Origin: Candidatus Doudnabacteria bacterium RIFCSPHIGHO2_02_FULL_43_13b
GTDB taxonomy: Bacteria; Patescibacteriota; Doudnabacteria; UBA920; O2-02-FULL-48-8
Assembly (NCBI GenBank): GCA_001777655.1
Contig: MFER01000001.1
Coordinates: 1-42,624, forward strand
Length of the DNA stretch: 42,624 nucleotides
Direction: 5' to 3'
Shown: positions 1 to 7,679 of the stretch, piece after piece
Layout: each line of letters starts with the position of its first letter
How positions within the stretch are numbered: the stretch's first letter is position 1
The notes under the pieces: model-generated
Told to the model about the DNA's origin: nothing
What the model saw: only the letters and a program-made list of their open reading frames with translations
Database searches by the model: none
Made by a program: the position numbers and the translations under genes

Positions 1-1
1 T

Positions 2-1087
2 GACGAAATAAAGTTTCCCATCGATGGTGGTGATGTTGCCTCCTTCCGGCGGAAAGGCAAAGTTGGTGTGATAAATCGGAACCAGGCAATGCTCGGGATA
101 GGTTGTAGTTGGGGGAATGGGAGCTGGGGATAGGGGAACTGACGGAGGAAGAGTTGGGCTTGGAGTACTTATAGTCCGGATCGGGAGACCGTGGCCAGAA
201 AGGGCAATTATTGCATAAGCCGTAACTAATCCAGATCCACTGGTATCGGTTGGTCGCCATTTGAATGAACCATCTGGGAGTTGTAAATTTTCCAAAAAAC
301 TTTTGGCATTAGCGGGGACTGATTGACCGGCTGAGATTAAGCCTGAAATGACCCAGGCTGTGGACGCGCCATCCGCCGCAAGGCCTGGTGAAAAACCGTA
401 GCCCCCTGATGAATCTTGGGATTGTTGTAAATATGAAAAAGCATTCGAGGGCGCGCCGCCGGTTATGCCAAGCGCGGCAATGGCCATGGCAGTCGTGTTT
501 GAATCCGAGCCGACACCCGGGGCAAAACCCCAGCCGCCATTCGAGTTTTGGTTATTTAAAATAAATTGTCGTGAAGCATTGATCGCCCTGTCACCAGCAC
601 TGGCTGATTTGAATGCTAGAATCCCGAAGATATCATCATTGAGCAAGCTTGGGTCGCCGATTTGCGAGCCATCGAACATGGATTCCAGTTTGGCAATAAA
701 ATTTTCACTGCCAAAATTAGTGGGATTTTCACCAATTGCGGTGATGGCCAAAATTCGTTTTTCATAATCCGTCGCGATATTTGAGTTTAGCGGTTGGGAT
801 AAAAACGATTGGCCGACGTTTTGGCCCAAAGCCGCATAAGCCATGATCGACCACTCTTCGTTTTGCGGAAGAGTGTTGACGGCTTGATTGAGATTTGCAG
901 CCGTTACTAAATGTCCTGAAACTAAAACAGCAGCGGATATCCCTGCAACCATCGCGAGGAGGCCGTATGGCCGACGCGGCGATCTAAATCTTGAAAAAGA
1001 TTGCTTCGCCCGCCCGATCCGACGATCAGTCGGGCGGGTCGTTTCCGCTCCTCGCAATGGTTTTAAAATAATTTTTCTATTCAACAT
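2..1087 (-). CDS. Secreted protein with terpene-cyclase/prenyltransferase-like alpha-alpha repeats and a Pro/Thr/Ser-rich linker; C-terminus runs off the window
   Basis: Open minus frame from ATG at 1087 to the window edge (missing from the ORF track because it has no stop). Manual translation gives ...LNNQNSNGGWGFAPGVGSDSNTTAMAIAALGITGG...YLQQSQDSSGGYGFSPGLAADGASTAWVISGLISAG...FLENLQLPDGSFKWRPTDTSGSGLVTAYAIIAL...STPSPTLPPSVPLSPAPIPPTTTYPEHC; repeated QxxxGG(W/Y)GF motifs and a hydrophobic N-terminal segment. Confidence 0.75.
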   Translation of the reverse strand, partial: MLNRKIILKPLRGAETTRPTDRRIGRAKQSFSRFRSPRRPYGLLAMVAGISAAVLVSGHLVTAANLNQAVNTLPQNEEWSIMAYAALGQNVGQSFLSQPLNSNIATDYEKRILAITAIGENPTNFGSENFIAKLESMFDGSQIGDPSLLNDDIFGILAFKSASAGDRAINASRQFILNNQNSNGGWGFAPGVGSDSNTTAMAIAALGITGGAPSNAFSYLQQSQDSSGGYGFSPGLAADGASTAWVISGLISAGQSVPANAKSFLENLQLPDGSFKWRPTDTSGSGLVTAYAIIALSGHGLPIRTISTPSPTLPPSVPLSPAPIPPTTTYPEHCLVPIYHTNFAFPPEGGNITTIDGKLYFV

Positions 1088-1159
1088 GAAAAGTAATTAG
1101 TAAAGAGTAATAAGTAATAAGAAGACGAGAAGCGGAGGAGGGGACCCTCCGCTTCCGAA

Positions 1160-1495
1160 TCAGAGACCGCGAACGATCAGACGGGCGTCGTTGGAGACTG
1201 GAATGGCTGAAACATCGATTGTCGGAGCAGTCACCGGTCCGATCGCGACTGGTTGGTCGTTGACGAAAAAATTCCAGTTGATGCCGCCTTGGATCGCAAT
1301 CCGGGCGGCGCCGTCGCTGCCGAACGCAACTCGTTGGGCGCTGATAAAGCCCGCCGAGCGGACTCGCTCCAACAGACTGCTGAAGGTGACTACAGGCTCA
1401 CTCGGTGTCGTGGGCAAGGGTTGAGCGCAGCCACCGACGAGAAGCAGCTCGACTCCGTTGATACAAACTAATCGCAAGGCTTGTCGTCGATTCAC
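1160..1495 (-). CDS. Small predicted lipoprotein, DUF4430/transcobalamin beta-domain-like
   Basis: GTG start at 1495 preceded by AAGGAGG (spacing about 6); signal peptide with lipobox-like LLLVGGC; mature part TFSSLLERVRSAGF...GINWNFFVNDQPVAIG...DARLIVRGL resembles the S-LL-x-x-x...G-x-x-W-x-x-x-VN-G pattern of DUF4430. Confidence 0.6.
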   Translation of the reverse strand: MNRRQALRLVCINGVELLLVGGCAQPLPTTPSEPVVTFSSLLERVRSAGFISAQRVAFGSDGAARIAIQGGINWNFFVNDQPVAIGPVTAPTIDVSAIPVSNDARLIVRGL

Positions 1496-1568
1496 GATCA
1501 TCCTCCTTGGATGTAGACTCCGACGCCGCTTCGCGGGTCGGAGTAATTTTTCGCTTTCGCGAAAAATT

Positions 1569-1590
1569 AAAAAACACCTCTTCCGAGGTG
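1569..1590 (-). terminator. Intrinsic terminator (putative riboswitch expression platform)
   Basis: Minus strand CACCTC-GGAA-GAGGTG followed by TTTTTT, between the riboswitch aptamer and the lipoprotein gene. Confidence 0.75.
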
Positions 1591-1619
1591 ACGACCCCGA
1601 CGTTTTCAGTCGGGGCAAG

Positions 1620-1735
1620 AAAAATCCTGCTCGGGAGATGGCTCTAATTAGCGATCTGACTACCCAGTTGCCTGGGATTACAGTTGCGGCACAGTGCCGG
1701 AATCTTACCGGACTTCCCTAAATAGAACTTTTAGA
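1620..1735 (-). promoter_or_regulatory. Cobalamin riboswitch-like aptamer
   Basis: Minus strand AGGGAAGTCCGGTAAGATTCCGGCACTGTGCCGCAACTGTAATCCCAGGCAACTGGGTAGTCAGATCGC matches the conserved GGGAA-xxx-GGTxA-x-ATxCC-xxGC-xG-xxCCGCAACTGTAA...AGTCAGA core of cobalamin riboswitches. Confidence 0.83.
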
Positions 1736-1757
1736 AATTGGCGAGGAACGTAAATCT

Positions 1758-1786
1758 ATCTTAATCTTTGGGATAAAAAGTGTCAA
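1758..1786 (-). promoter_or_regulatory. Sigma70-type promoter for the riboswitch transcript
   Basis: Minus strand TTGACA (1786-1781), 17 nt spacer, TAAGAT (1763-1758). Confidence 0.7.
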
Positions 1787-1805
1787 GCAACTGCTCACCG
1801 TTCAC

Positions 1806-1834
1806 TAGACAGATGCTGAAAAATCTGCTATAAT
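1806..1834 (+). promoter_or_regulatory. Sigma70-type promoter for a candidate ncRNA
   Basis: TAGACA (1806-1811), 17 nt spacer, TATAAT (1829-1834). Confidence 0.65.
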
Positions 1835-1840
1835 ATATGT

Positions 1841-2107
1841 AGAATAAAATTCTGTGATTCGGATACAAACACAAACAACAATCCAAATTTAGCACCACGG
1901 CTTCATCAGTACGCTTTTTAACTCATGTCTATTTCCGGCCTGGAACACAATCATTAGGCTTAACCACCGAAGATTTGCTCTGGACAGGGAATATAATAAT
2001 TGGGAAGTTCGTTGGGCACAAGGGGGTTGCCAAAATCAGCGACTCACCCTGCCTAACCGGATTTTCCATCGCAAAAAGATTAGGTTCTCTCGCCTAATCT
2101 TTTTGTT
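1841..2107 (+). ncRNA. Candidate structured non-coding RNA or leader, unidentified
   Basis: Promoter just upstream, no substantial plus ORF, ends in a strong intrinsic terminator; internal complementary segments (ATTAGGC with GCCTAA; GGGCA...TGCC). Confidence 0.5.
2073..2107 (+). terminator. Intrinsic terminator
   Basis: AAAAAGATTAGG-TTCTCTCG-CCTAATCTTTTT followed by T-rich sequence. Confidence 0.85.
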
Positions 2108-2109
2108 TA

Positions 2110-2141
2110 ACCCGTTAGAAATCAATTTCTAACGGGTTTTA
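2110..2141 (+). terminator. Second hairpin/terminator in tandem
   Basis: AACCCGTTAGAAAT-CA-ATTTCTAACGGGTTTT perfect inverted repeat. Confidence 0.7.
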
Positions 2142-2167
2142 CAATCCCCTTACTTTGGGTTATAATA
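2139..2167 (+). promoter_or_regulatory. Promoter for the 2207 CDS
   Basis: TTTACA-17 nt-TATAAT at 2139-2167. Confidence 0.6.
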
Positions 2168-2206
2168 AAGCAGAATTTAACCCCTTAATCTTAAAAAGGA
2201 AATAAA

Positions 2207-4789
2207 ATGCTAGAATTTATCAAGAGAAAGTCGGCTGTGGGGGAACAACATGTTATGACCGCTCAGACGACAGGGAGCAATAAGTCAGTAGTATCGGCTG
2301 TGGATATTTCTCGATTCGATAAAATTATTAATTGGTGTTTATACGCGCTTATTGTAATTGTGCCAATTTTGTTTTTACCGATAACCTCGGAATTGCGCGA
2401 TTTTAACAAGCAGAATTTTATTTTCTTTTTAATGGTTGTAATGATCGGGGTTTGGATAATTAAAATTTTATCCACTCGTCGCACCACTTGGGTGAAAACT
2501 TCTTTGGATCTTATTTTCTTGATCTATTTGGTAATTTATTTTTTGGCCTGTTTGATTTCCATAGATCGGGTTTCATCCTTTTTGGGCTATTACGGTCGGT
2601 TTACCGGCAGTTTTATTTCGGTTTTTAGTTTAGTCATTTTGTATTTTATCGTCGTCAATAATGTTCGCAGTCAAAAAGTGTTCGAGAAAATTATTAATTG
2701 TTATTTAATCGGGTCGGGGTTGGCTTTAGTTTATAGCTTGTTGCAGCTGCTGGGAATTTATATTATACCGGTGGCGGCGACGCATACGAGGGGATTTAAT
2801 CCCATCGGCGGTTTGGTCAGTCTGGCAATTTACGCGGCTTTAAGTTTGGCTTTTTTCCAATGGGTATTTTTTGCTCAACTGGCGAACAGCCGCTTAAAAA
2901 ATATTATGCTTTGGCTGTTATCGTTATTGGCCTTGGCGATTTTATTTTTAATCAACGCCTTTGTCGCTTGGATTGTTTTAGCCATATCGTTGATAGGATT
3001 GCTCGCTCTTGCTATGGGAGCAGGAGCCGAATCATCACAAGGTGTGTCGAGTCGGCCCTGGCATTGGAAGCCAATGCTGTTTTTAATCGTCAGTGTCTTG
3101 TTTATCGCTTTTCAGTTCCTGCCCCCTGCTTTAAATCCTCGGAACATGATTAGTTTTAACTTGCCGACTGAAATTCAGTTGTCTAACTCGACCACTTGGA
3201 GTTTAGTTTCCAATTCTTTAAAAGGCAGTCTTAAAACCGCGGTTTTAGGCTCAGGTCCGGGCACCACGGGAATTGTATTTGGCGATATCAAGCCGGAAAG
3301 TCTGAATAAAACGATTGTTTGGAACTTGAACTTTGACCGGGCCAGTAGTGAGATTGCGAATATAATCATAGAAACCGGCGTTGTCGGGTTTTTGGCATTT
3401 GAGTTAGCCGCTGTATTATTTTTTTTCTTTGCCTTATTTTTCCTGCTTAAACAGTCCAGCCATCTTGGGTGGAAGTTCGCTTTAGGCGCATTTATCCTTT
3501 GGCTGGCGATGTACATTACCCACTTCTTCTATTTTTTTAATACCACATTCTATTTTATCTATTGGTTGTCCGTCGGGTTGTTTATGGCGGCGGCTCATAT
3601 GAAAACAGCCCCCGAAGAACCAAACAGTTTTTCTTTAGCTCAATCACCACGGTCGGCCCTGTCTTGGATGTTTGTCAGTTTGTTGATCTTGGCTATGTTG
3701 TTAGTCGGAACGTTTTTTGAAGCCGCTGTTTACGGCGGCGAAGTTTCGTATGCCGCTGGCCAAAAAGAATTAAACCAAAGCAAACCAGATTACGCCAAAG
3801 TTTCAGTTGATTTTACTCGGGCGATTACTTTGAATCCTTACCGCGATGTCTATCTTTTAGGCTACGGGCAAAATTTATTTTTTCAAGCTTCACAGGAAGC
3901 GGCGAAGCCCAATCCTGATATCAAGCAAATTCAAACTTGGATGCGTAACCTGATCGCCGCGGGTAAAAAATCCACGGAGATTTCGTCGGCCAAAGCCAGC
4001 AACTGGTCAGCCCTCGCGCAATTTTATACGAACATTCGAGGTTTGGTTAGTGGCACCGATGCACATATTATAGATTCTTGGCAGAAAGCCATTGAACGAG
4101 ACCCCAAAAACCCTGCGCTTTATGTCCGTTTAGGGCTGGCGTATTCTATCGCCTCAGATATTATTGACCCCTCGATCGCCGGCACTGGGGCGGACGCGGA
4201 TCAGGATGGTTTGGCCGACACAGTGGAACAGCAGCTGGGCTCGGCCCCGAATAACTCTGACACGAACGCTAACGGCGTGTCTGATGGCGACGAAGTGAAA
4301 GCCGGATTCAATCCGGTGACCGGCCTGAAGCTGGCCGGCCAACAGCTCTCACAGTTTGTCCGCACGGACGGCGCGATGCTTAAAAAAGCCGAGGATGCCT
4401 TAAATAAAGCGATTGAATTAAAACCTAATCTGCCAGATTCCTATATTGCCCTGGCCCGTGTGCAGGAAAAAGGCGGCCAGCTTGCTGAGGCCAAAAAACA
4501 ACTAGATGCCGCAGCCAAGCAGTTCCCGAACAACGCGGATATTTTGTTTGAGCAGGGCCGGATCACTTTTAACCAGAGAGATTATACTGCGGCGGAAAAA
4601 ATCTTTAAGACCGTGATCAGTTTAGCGCCGAACCATGCGAACGCCCATTATTCTTTAGGACTGATTTACCAGCAAAGAGGTGATATCGCTAATGCTTTGG
4701 CGGAATTCGAGAAGGCTGAGGAGATTGCCGGCCCCAATGTGGAATTGGAAAAACTCATCAACCAGCTCAAGACTCCTCCTACGCCTTAA
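2207..4789 (+). CDS. O-antigen ligase/polymerase-like multi-pass membrane protein with C-terminal TPR repeats and a thrombospondin type-3-like DxDxDG segment
   Basis: 860 aa; about ten hydrophobic segments, then TPR-like repeats (ALNKAIELKPNLPDSYIALARVQEKGG; HANAHYSLGLIYQQRGDIANALAEFEKA) interrupted by GADADQDGLADTVEQQLGSAPNNSDTNANGVSDGDE. Confidence 0.75.
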   Translation: MLEFIKRKSAVGEQHVMTAQTTGSNKSVVSAVDISRFDKIINWCLYALIVIVPILFLPITSELRDFNKQNFIFFLMVVMIGVWIIKILSTRRTTWVKTSLDLIFLIYLVIYFLACLISIDRVSSFLGYYGRFTGSFISVFSLVILYFIVVNNVRSQKVFEKIINCYLIGSGLALVYSLLQLLGIYIIPVAATHTRGFNPIGGLVSLAIYAALSLAFFQWVFFAQLANSRLKNIMLWLLSLLALAILFLINAFVAWIVLAISLIGLLALAMGAGAESSQGVSSRPWHWKPMLFLIVSVLFIAFQFLPPALNPRNMISFNLPTEIQLSNSTTWSLVSNSLKGSLKTAVLGSGPGTTGIVFGDIKPESLNKTIVWNLNFDRASSEIANIIIETGVVGFLAFELAAVLFFFFALFFLLKQSSHLGWKFALGAFILWLAMYITHFFYFFNTTFYFIYWLSVGLFMAAAHMKTAPEEPNSFSLAQSPRSALSWMFVSLLILAMLLVGTFFEAAVYGGEVSYAAGQKELNQSKPDYAKVSVDFTRAITLNPYRDVYLLGYGQNLFFQASQEAAKPNPDIKQIQTWMRNLIAAGKKSTEISSAKASNWSALAQFYTNIRGLVSGTDAHIIDSWQKAIERDPKNPALYVRLGLAYSIASDIIDPSIAGTGADADQDGLADTVEQQLGSAPNNSDTNANGVSDGDEVKAGFNPVTGLKLAGQQLSQFVRTDGAMLKKAEDALNKAIELKPNLPDSYIALARVQEKGGQLAEAKKQLDAAAKQFPNNADILFEQGRITFNQRDYTAAEKIFKTVISLAPNHANAHYSLGLIYQQRGDIANALAEFEKAEEIAGPNVELEKLINQLKTPPTP

Positions 4790-5471
4790 TGATTATGGAA
4801 GGGAAGTCTTTGGGGATTTTGGAAAAAACCTTAGGCTGATTTAAGACTAGCACCATATCTTCAATCCGGACGCCAAATTTATTGGGCAGGTAAATTCCGG
4901 GCTCGACCGTTACGATCAAGTTTCGGGTGAGTTTATCATTGGTATTAGTTTTGAAGCTCGGCGGTTCGTGGATTTTTTTGCCTACGCCGTGCCCGGTGCC
5001 GTGGGTAAAGTATGGGCCGAAACCCGACCGGTTTATGATATGTCGCGCCGCAAAATCGATTTGATCGCTGAATGTTCCCGGAACAATTTTTTTAATCGCG
5101 GCCAGTTGGCTCTTCAGCACGATATTGTAAATTTTCTCATGAATTGTTTTGGGCCGGCCTAAAAATAACGTTCGGGTAAAATCGGAACAATATCCGTTGA
5201 TTTTTACTCCATAATCGAGCATCAAAAAATTGTTTTTAGCGATTCTTGCGTTGGTAGGGAAGTGGTGGACCTGACCAGATCCTTTGCCAAAAGCGACAAT
5301 CGGCGGAAAAGCCATGTCTTGGGCGCCCAGTTGTTTGGCTTGTCTTCTGATGTAGTGCGCCAGTTTTAATTCGGTTAAACCCTTCTGAGTTTTTAGGATT
5401 ATTAAAAGCTCCCGAAAGATCTGATCAATGATCCGGGAGCCTTTAGTAATTGCTTTAAATTTTGAAATCAT
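4779..5471 (-). CDS. M24 family metallopeptidase (Xaa-Pro aminopeptidase-like)
   Basis: Motifs FGKGSGQVHHFPTN, MLDYGVKINGYCSDFTRT, HGTGHGVG, VTVEPGIYLP, VRIEDM typical of the pita-bread fold M24 family. Confidence 0.9.
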   Translation of the reverse strand: MISKFKAITKGSRIIDQIFRELLIILKTQKGLTELKLAHYIRRQAKQLGAQDMAFPPIVAFGKGSGQVHHFPTNARIAKNNFLMLDYGVKINGYCSDFTRTLFLGRPKTIHEKIYNIVLKSQLAAIKKIVPGTFSDQIDFAARHIINRSGFGPYFTHGTGHGVGKKIHEPPSFKTNTNDKLTRNLIVTVEPGIYLPNKFGVRIEDMVLVLNQPKVFSKIPKDFPSIIIKA

Positions 5472-5476
5472 GGATT

Positions 5477-5563
5477 AGATTGCTTCGTCGCTGCTGCTCC
5501 TCGCAAATACGAGAAATTTATTGTATTCGCGAGTCCCGCCTACGGCGGGACGTGGCGATCTAT
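5477..5563. repeat. Dispersed palindromic repeat (family A), intergenic copy
   Basis: gattgcttcgtcgctgctgctcctcgcaaa...gtattcgcgagtcccgcctacggcgggacgtggcgatct shares its core with copies at about 948, 8040, 11051, 18666, 20343, 28149 and 29171. Confidence 0.75.
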
Positions 5564-5904
5564 TTCACAGAATTAACAACAGCCTCAAACGCTTTCGGGT
5601 TTCGGACTGCCAATTCGGCGAGTATTTTTTTATTCAGTAGGATTTTTTCTTTTCGCAGCGCGCCTAAGAGTTTGCTAAAGTTTGTGCCTTGCTCGCGAGC
5701 CGCAGCGTTTATGCGAATCGTCCATAGTTTTCTGAAATCTCTTTTCCGCAATCGTCGATGTGAGTAAGCGTAAGAATCAGCATGGAGCAATGCTTCTTTG
5801 GCCGCGATCGCATTTGTCCGGCGGCGGTTCGTAAAGCCCTTGGTTCGTTTTAGAAAATATTTTCGGCGTTTGGAGGCTCCAACGCCTCGCTTAATTCTAG
5901 TCAT
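5560..5904 (-). CDS. rplT: 50S ribosomal protein L20
   Basis: MTRIKRGVGASKRRKYFLKRTKGFTNRRRTNAIAAKEALLHADSYAYSHRRLRKRDFRKLWTIRINAAARE... classic L20. Confidence 0.97.
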   Translation of the reverse strand: MTRIKRGVGASKRRKYFLKRTKGFTNRRRTNAIAAKEALLHADSYAYSHRRLRKRDFRKLWTIRINAAAREQGTNFSKLLGALRKEKILLNKKILAELAVRNPKAFEAVVNSVK

Positions 5905-5929
5905 TTGTCGTATTTAGTAAATTGATTAT

Positions 5930-6115
5930 TCAACCGCGGATAGCTAATTTAAGTTTTTGCTCGGTTTTCGCGACCGTCAGATCCCGGCGTTTGTTGGTGG
6001 TTGTATTGCCACGCTCGCGAGAATTAAAATGATTCTGACCCGCTCGACGACGCCTCAGTTTGCCGGATCCTGTCACCCAAAAAGTTTTTGCGATTCGTTT
6101 GTTAGTCTTGTTCAT
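5930..6115 (-). CDS. rpmI: 50S ribosomal protein L35
   Basis: Short basic protein between infC and rplT; KTFWVTGSGKLRRRRAGQNHFNS resembles the L35 KRF.TGSGK.KR..A...H pattern. Confidence 0.92.
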   Translation of the reverse strand: MNKTNKRIAKTFWVTGSGKLRRRRAGQNHFNSRERGNTTTNKRRDLTVAKTEQKLKLAIRG

Positions 6116-6648
6116 GACGGTTTGACTCGCGGACTGATAATAATTGTAATTGTGCCGCCCATTCTCGATGGGCCTGATTCTTTGACAAAAGGAGAAGTAA
6201 TCAAAGTTTGGACTCTGTCCATGAGCGCAAACGCTAGTTCCGGGTGGGCCTGTTCACGTCCGCGCATAACCACATCCAGTTTGACCTTATCGCCTTGGGC
6301 AATGAACTCAGAGGCTTTCTTCGCTTTGAAATTCAGATCGTGTTCGCCAATCCGCACTGAAAGGCGGATACCCTTCACCGTGATTTTTTTGATTTTCTTC
6401 CGAGCTTCTTGGGCAGCTTTTTCTTGTTGATAGCGATATTTATCGAAATCCAAAAGTTTAACCACCGGGGGGTTGGCGTGAGGTGAAATTTCCACCAAAT
6501 CAACCTCTTTGTTTTGAGCCAACGATAAAGCGTCGGAAAGTTTCATAATCCCTACCATTTTTCCTGCATCATCTATGACTCGCACTTCCGGCGCTTTGAT
6601 TTGGTGATTGATTCGCGTTCTGATAGCTATAGATTTTTTTAATAATAT
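6112..6648 (-). CDS. infC: Translation initiation factor IF-3; start codon uncertain, probably non-canonical
   Basis: ORF 6112..6585 is the IF-3 body; upstream in-frame codons encode the conserved RINHQIKAPEVRVID N-terminus but contain no ATG/GTG/TTG. 6648 (ATA) is one possible start. Confidence 0.9.
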   Translation of the reverse strand: MLLKKSIAIRTRINHQIKAPEVRVIDDAGKMVGIMKLSDALSLAQNKEVDLVEISPHANPPVVKLLDFDKYRYQQEKAAQEARKKIKKITVKGIRLSVRIGEHDLNFKAKKASEFIAQGDKVKLDVVMRGREQAHPELAFALMDRVQTLITSPFVKESGPSRMGGTITIIISPRVKPS

Positions 6649-6653
6649 TGAAA

Positions 6654-6757
6654 CCCCGCACCAGTTTTGACTAACTGTCTTAAACCAATTGATTTATAAT
6701 CGATGTGATCGTTATAAAATTATTTATTCACGATAATCTGACAAAACTGGTGCGGGG
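6654..6757 (-). promoter_or_regulatory. infC leader with long-range inverted repeat
   Basis: Exact 16-nt arms: ccccgcaccagttttg (6654-6669) and caaaactggtgcgggg (6742-6757); the 3' arm abuts the IF-3 start region. Confidence 0.7.
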
Positions 6758-6769
6758 TGAATCACAAGA

Positions 6770-6798
6770 ATTATATAGGATTTTTGTGCTTTGGTCAA
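6770..6798 (-). promoter_or_regulatory. Promoter of the infC-rpmI-rplT operon
   Basis: Minus strand TTGACC (6798-6793), 17 nt, TATAAT (6775-6770). Confidence 0.75.
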
Positions 6799-6799
6799 T

Positions 6800-7182
6800 T
6801 GGTGGAGCTGGGGAGATTTGCACTCCCGTCCAAAAATTTTCGATAAATATGCCTACAAGCTTAGACCGCTTTGAGATTTTCCTTATGACATAGAAGCAGA
6901 CCAAAGCGCCATAAGGTGAGCCTTAAATTTCCTTTGGCTGTCAGGCGTCAGCTAAAGTGAGTCTGATAATATAACACCCGTGATCTGCGCACAGACATTG
7001 CAGGACGGATGGGCAATCGCTTATTAAGCAATAGCCAAAGCAGGCGAGAACGCAAAAGCGTTCTTGATTCTGCTTACCAACGAATTGGCATTTATGGTTT
7101 GCCTTACTTTTTTAACCGAGAAGTTAGGCTAATCGGACTTGCGATATTTATCAAAGAACTTCTGTCGATACTATGCAGCCCC
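6800..7182 (-). ncRNA. ssrA: tmRNA
   Basis: 5' GGGGCUGCAUAGUAUCGACAG and 3' GGACGGGAGUGCAAAUCUCCCCAGCUCCACCA (T-arm, acceptor, encoded CCA); internal reading frame ANSLVSRIKNAFAFSPALAIA-UAA-UAA; directly downstream of smpB. Confidence 0.92.
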
Positions 7183-7191
7183 AGGAAGGAT

Positions 7192-7221
7192 ATTATACCT
7201 CTGTTTTCATAACTCGGTCAA
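7192..7221 (-). promoter_or_regulatory. ssrA promoter (overlaps the 3' end of smpB)
   Basis: Minus strand TTGACC (7221-7216), 18 nt, TATAAT (7197-7192), about 10 nt before the tmRNA 5' end. Confidence 0.7.
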
Positions 7222-7642
7222 CCTTTCTCTTTGCTTCTTTTCTTTTAATGGTTTCTCGCTTGTCGAACTGTTTTTTTCCTTTGGCTACTCCAACTTTTAG
7301 TTTGAGTCGTTTTTTAGAAGTGTAGATTTCGAGAGGGATTAGAGTTAGTCCCTTGCCTTTGGTTTGGTCCGTAAGGCGTATAATTTCATTTTTATTGAGA
7401 AGCAATTTGCGTTCACGCTGTTCATCGTATCCGTCGAGATTCGAAGCTTGTTTGTATTTTCCCACATACGCATTCCTAAGGTAAGCTTCGCCGGCGCGAA
7501 TTGTCACATAAGCTCCTTCCAAGGAAACTTGCCCGCCTCGAATGCTTTTGACTTCGTGCCCGGCCAACACTAAGCCCGCCTCAATCTGGTCTTCGATGGA
7601 GTAATTATACAAGGCTTTTTTATTACGGGCATAAGTTGGCAT
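7193..7642 (-). CDS. smpB: SsrA-binding protein SmpB
   Basis: NKKALYNYSIEDQIEAGLVLAGHEVKSIRGGQVSLEGAYVTIRAGEAYLRNAYV... canonical SmpB. Confidence 0.97.
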   Translation of the reverse strand: MPTYARNKKALYNYSIEDQIEAGLVLAGHEVKSIRGGQVSLEGAYVTIRAGEAYLRNAYVGKYKQASNLDGYDEQRERKLLLNKNEIIRLTDQTKGKGLTLIPLEIYTSKKRLKLKVGVAKGKKQFDKRETIKRKEAKRKVDRVMKTEV

Positions 7643-7644
7643 AA

Positions 7645-7673
7645 TTGATAGCAGCTAAACTATGTATTATAAA
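7645..7673 (+). promoter_or_regulatory. Promoter of candidate ncRNA
   Basis: TTGATA (7645-7650), 17 nt, TATAAA (7668-7673). Confidence 0.65.
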
Positions 7674-7679
7674 ATAAGG

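Noticed and set aside
1191-1471. Two overlapping plus-strand ORFs (77 and 72 aa)
   Set aside because: Antisense to the better supported lipoprotein gene that has a ribosome-binding site and lipobox.
1458-1721. Plus-strand 87-aa ORF
   Set aside because: Lies over the cobalamin riboswitch and its terminators on the other strand; composition not protein-like.
5462-5767. Plus-strand 101-aa ORF opposite rplT
   Set aside because: Antisense to L20 and to a family A repeat; no coding-like features.
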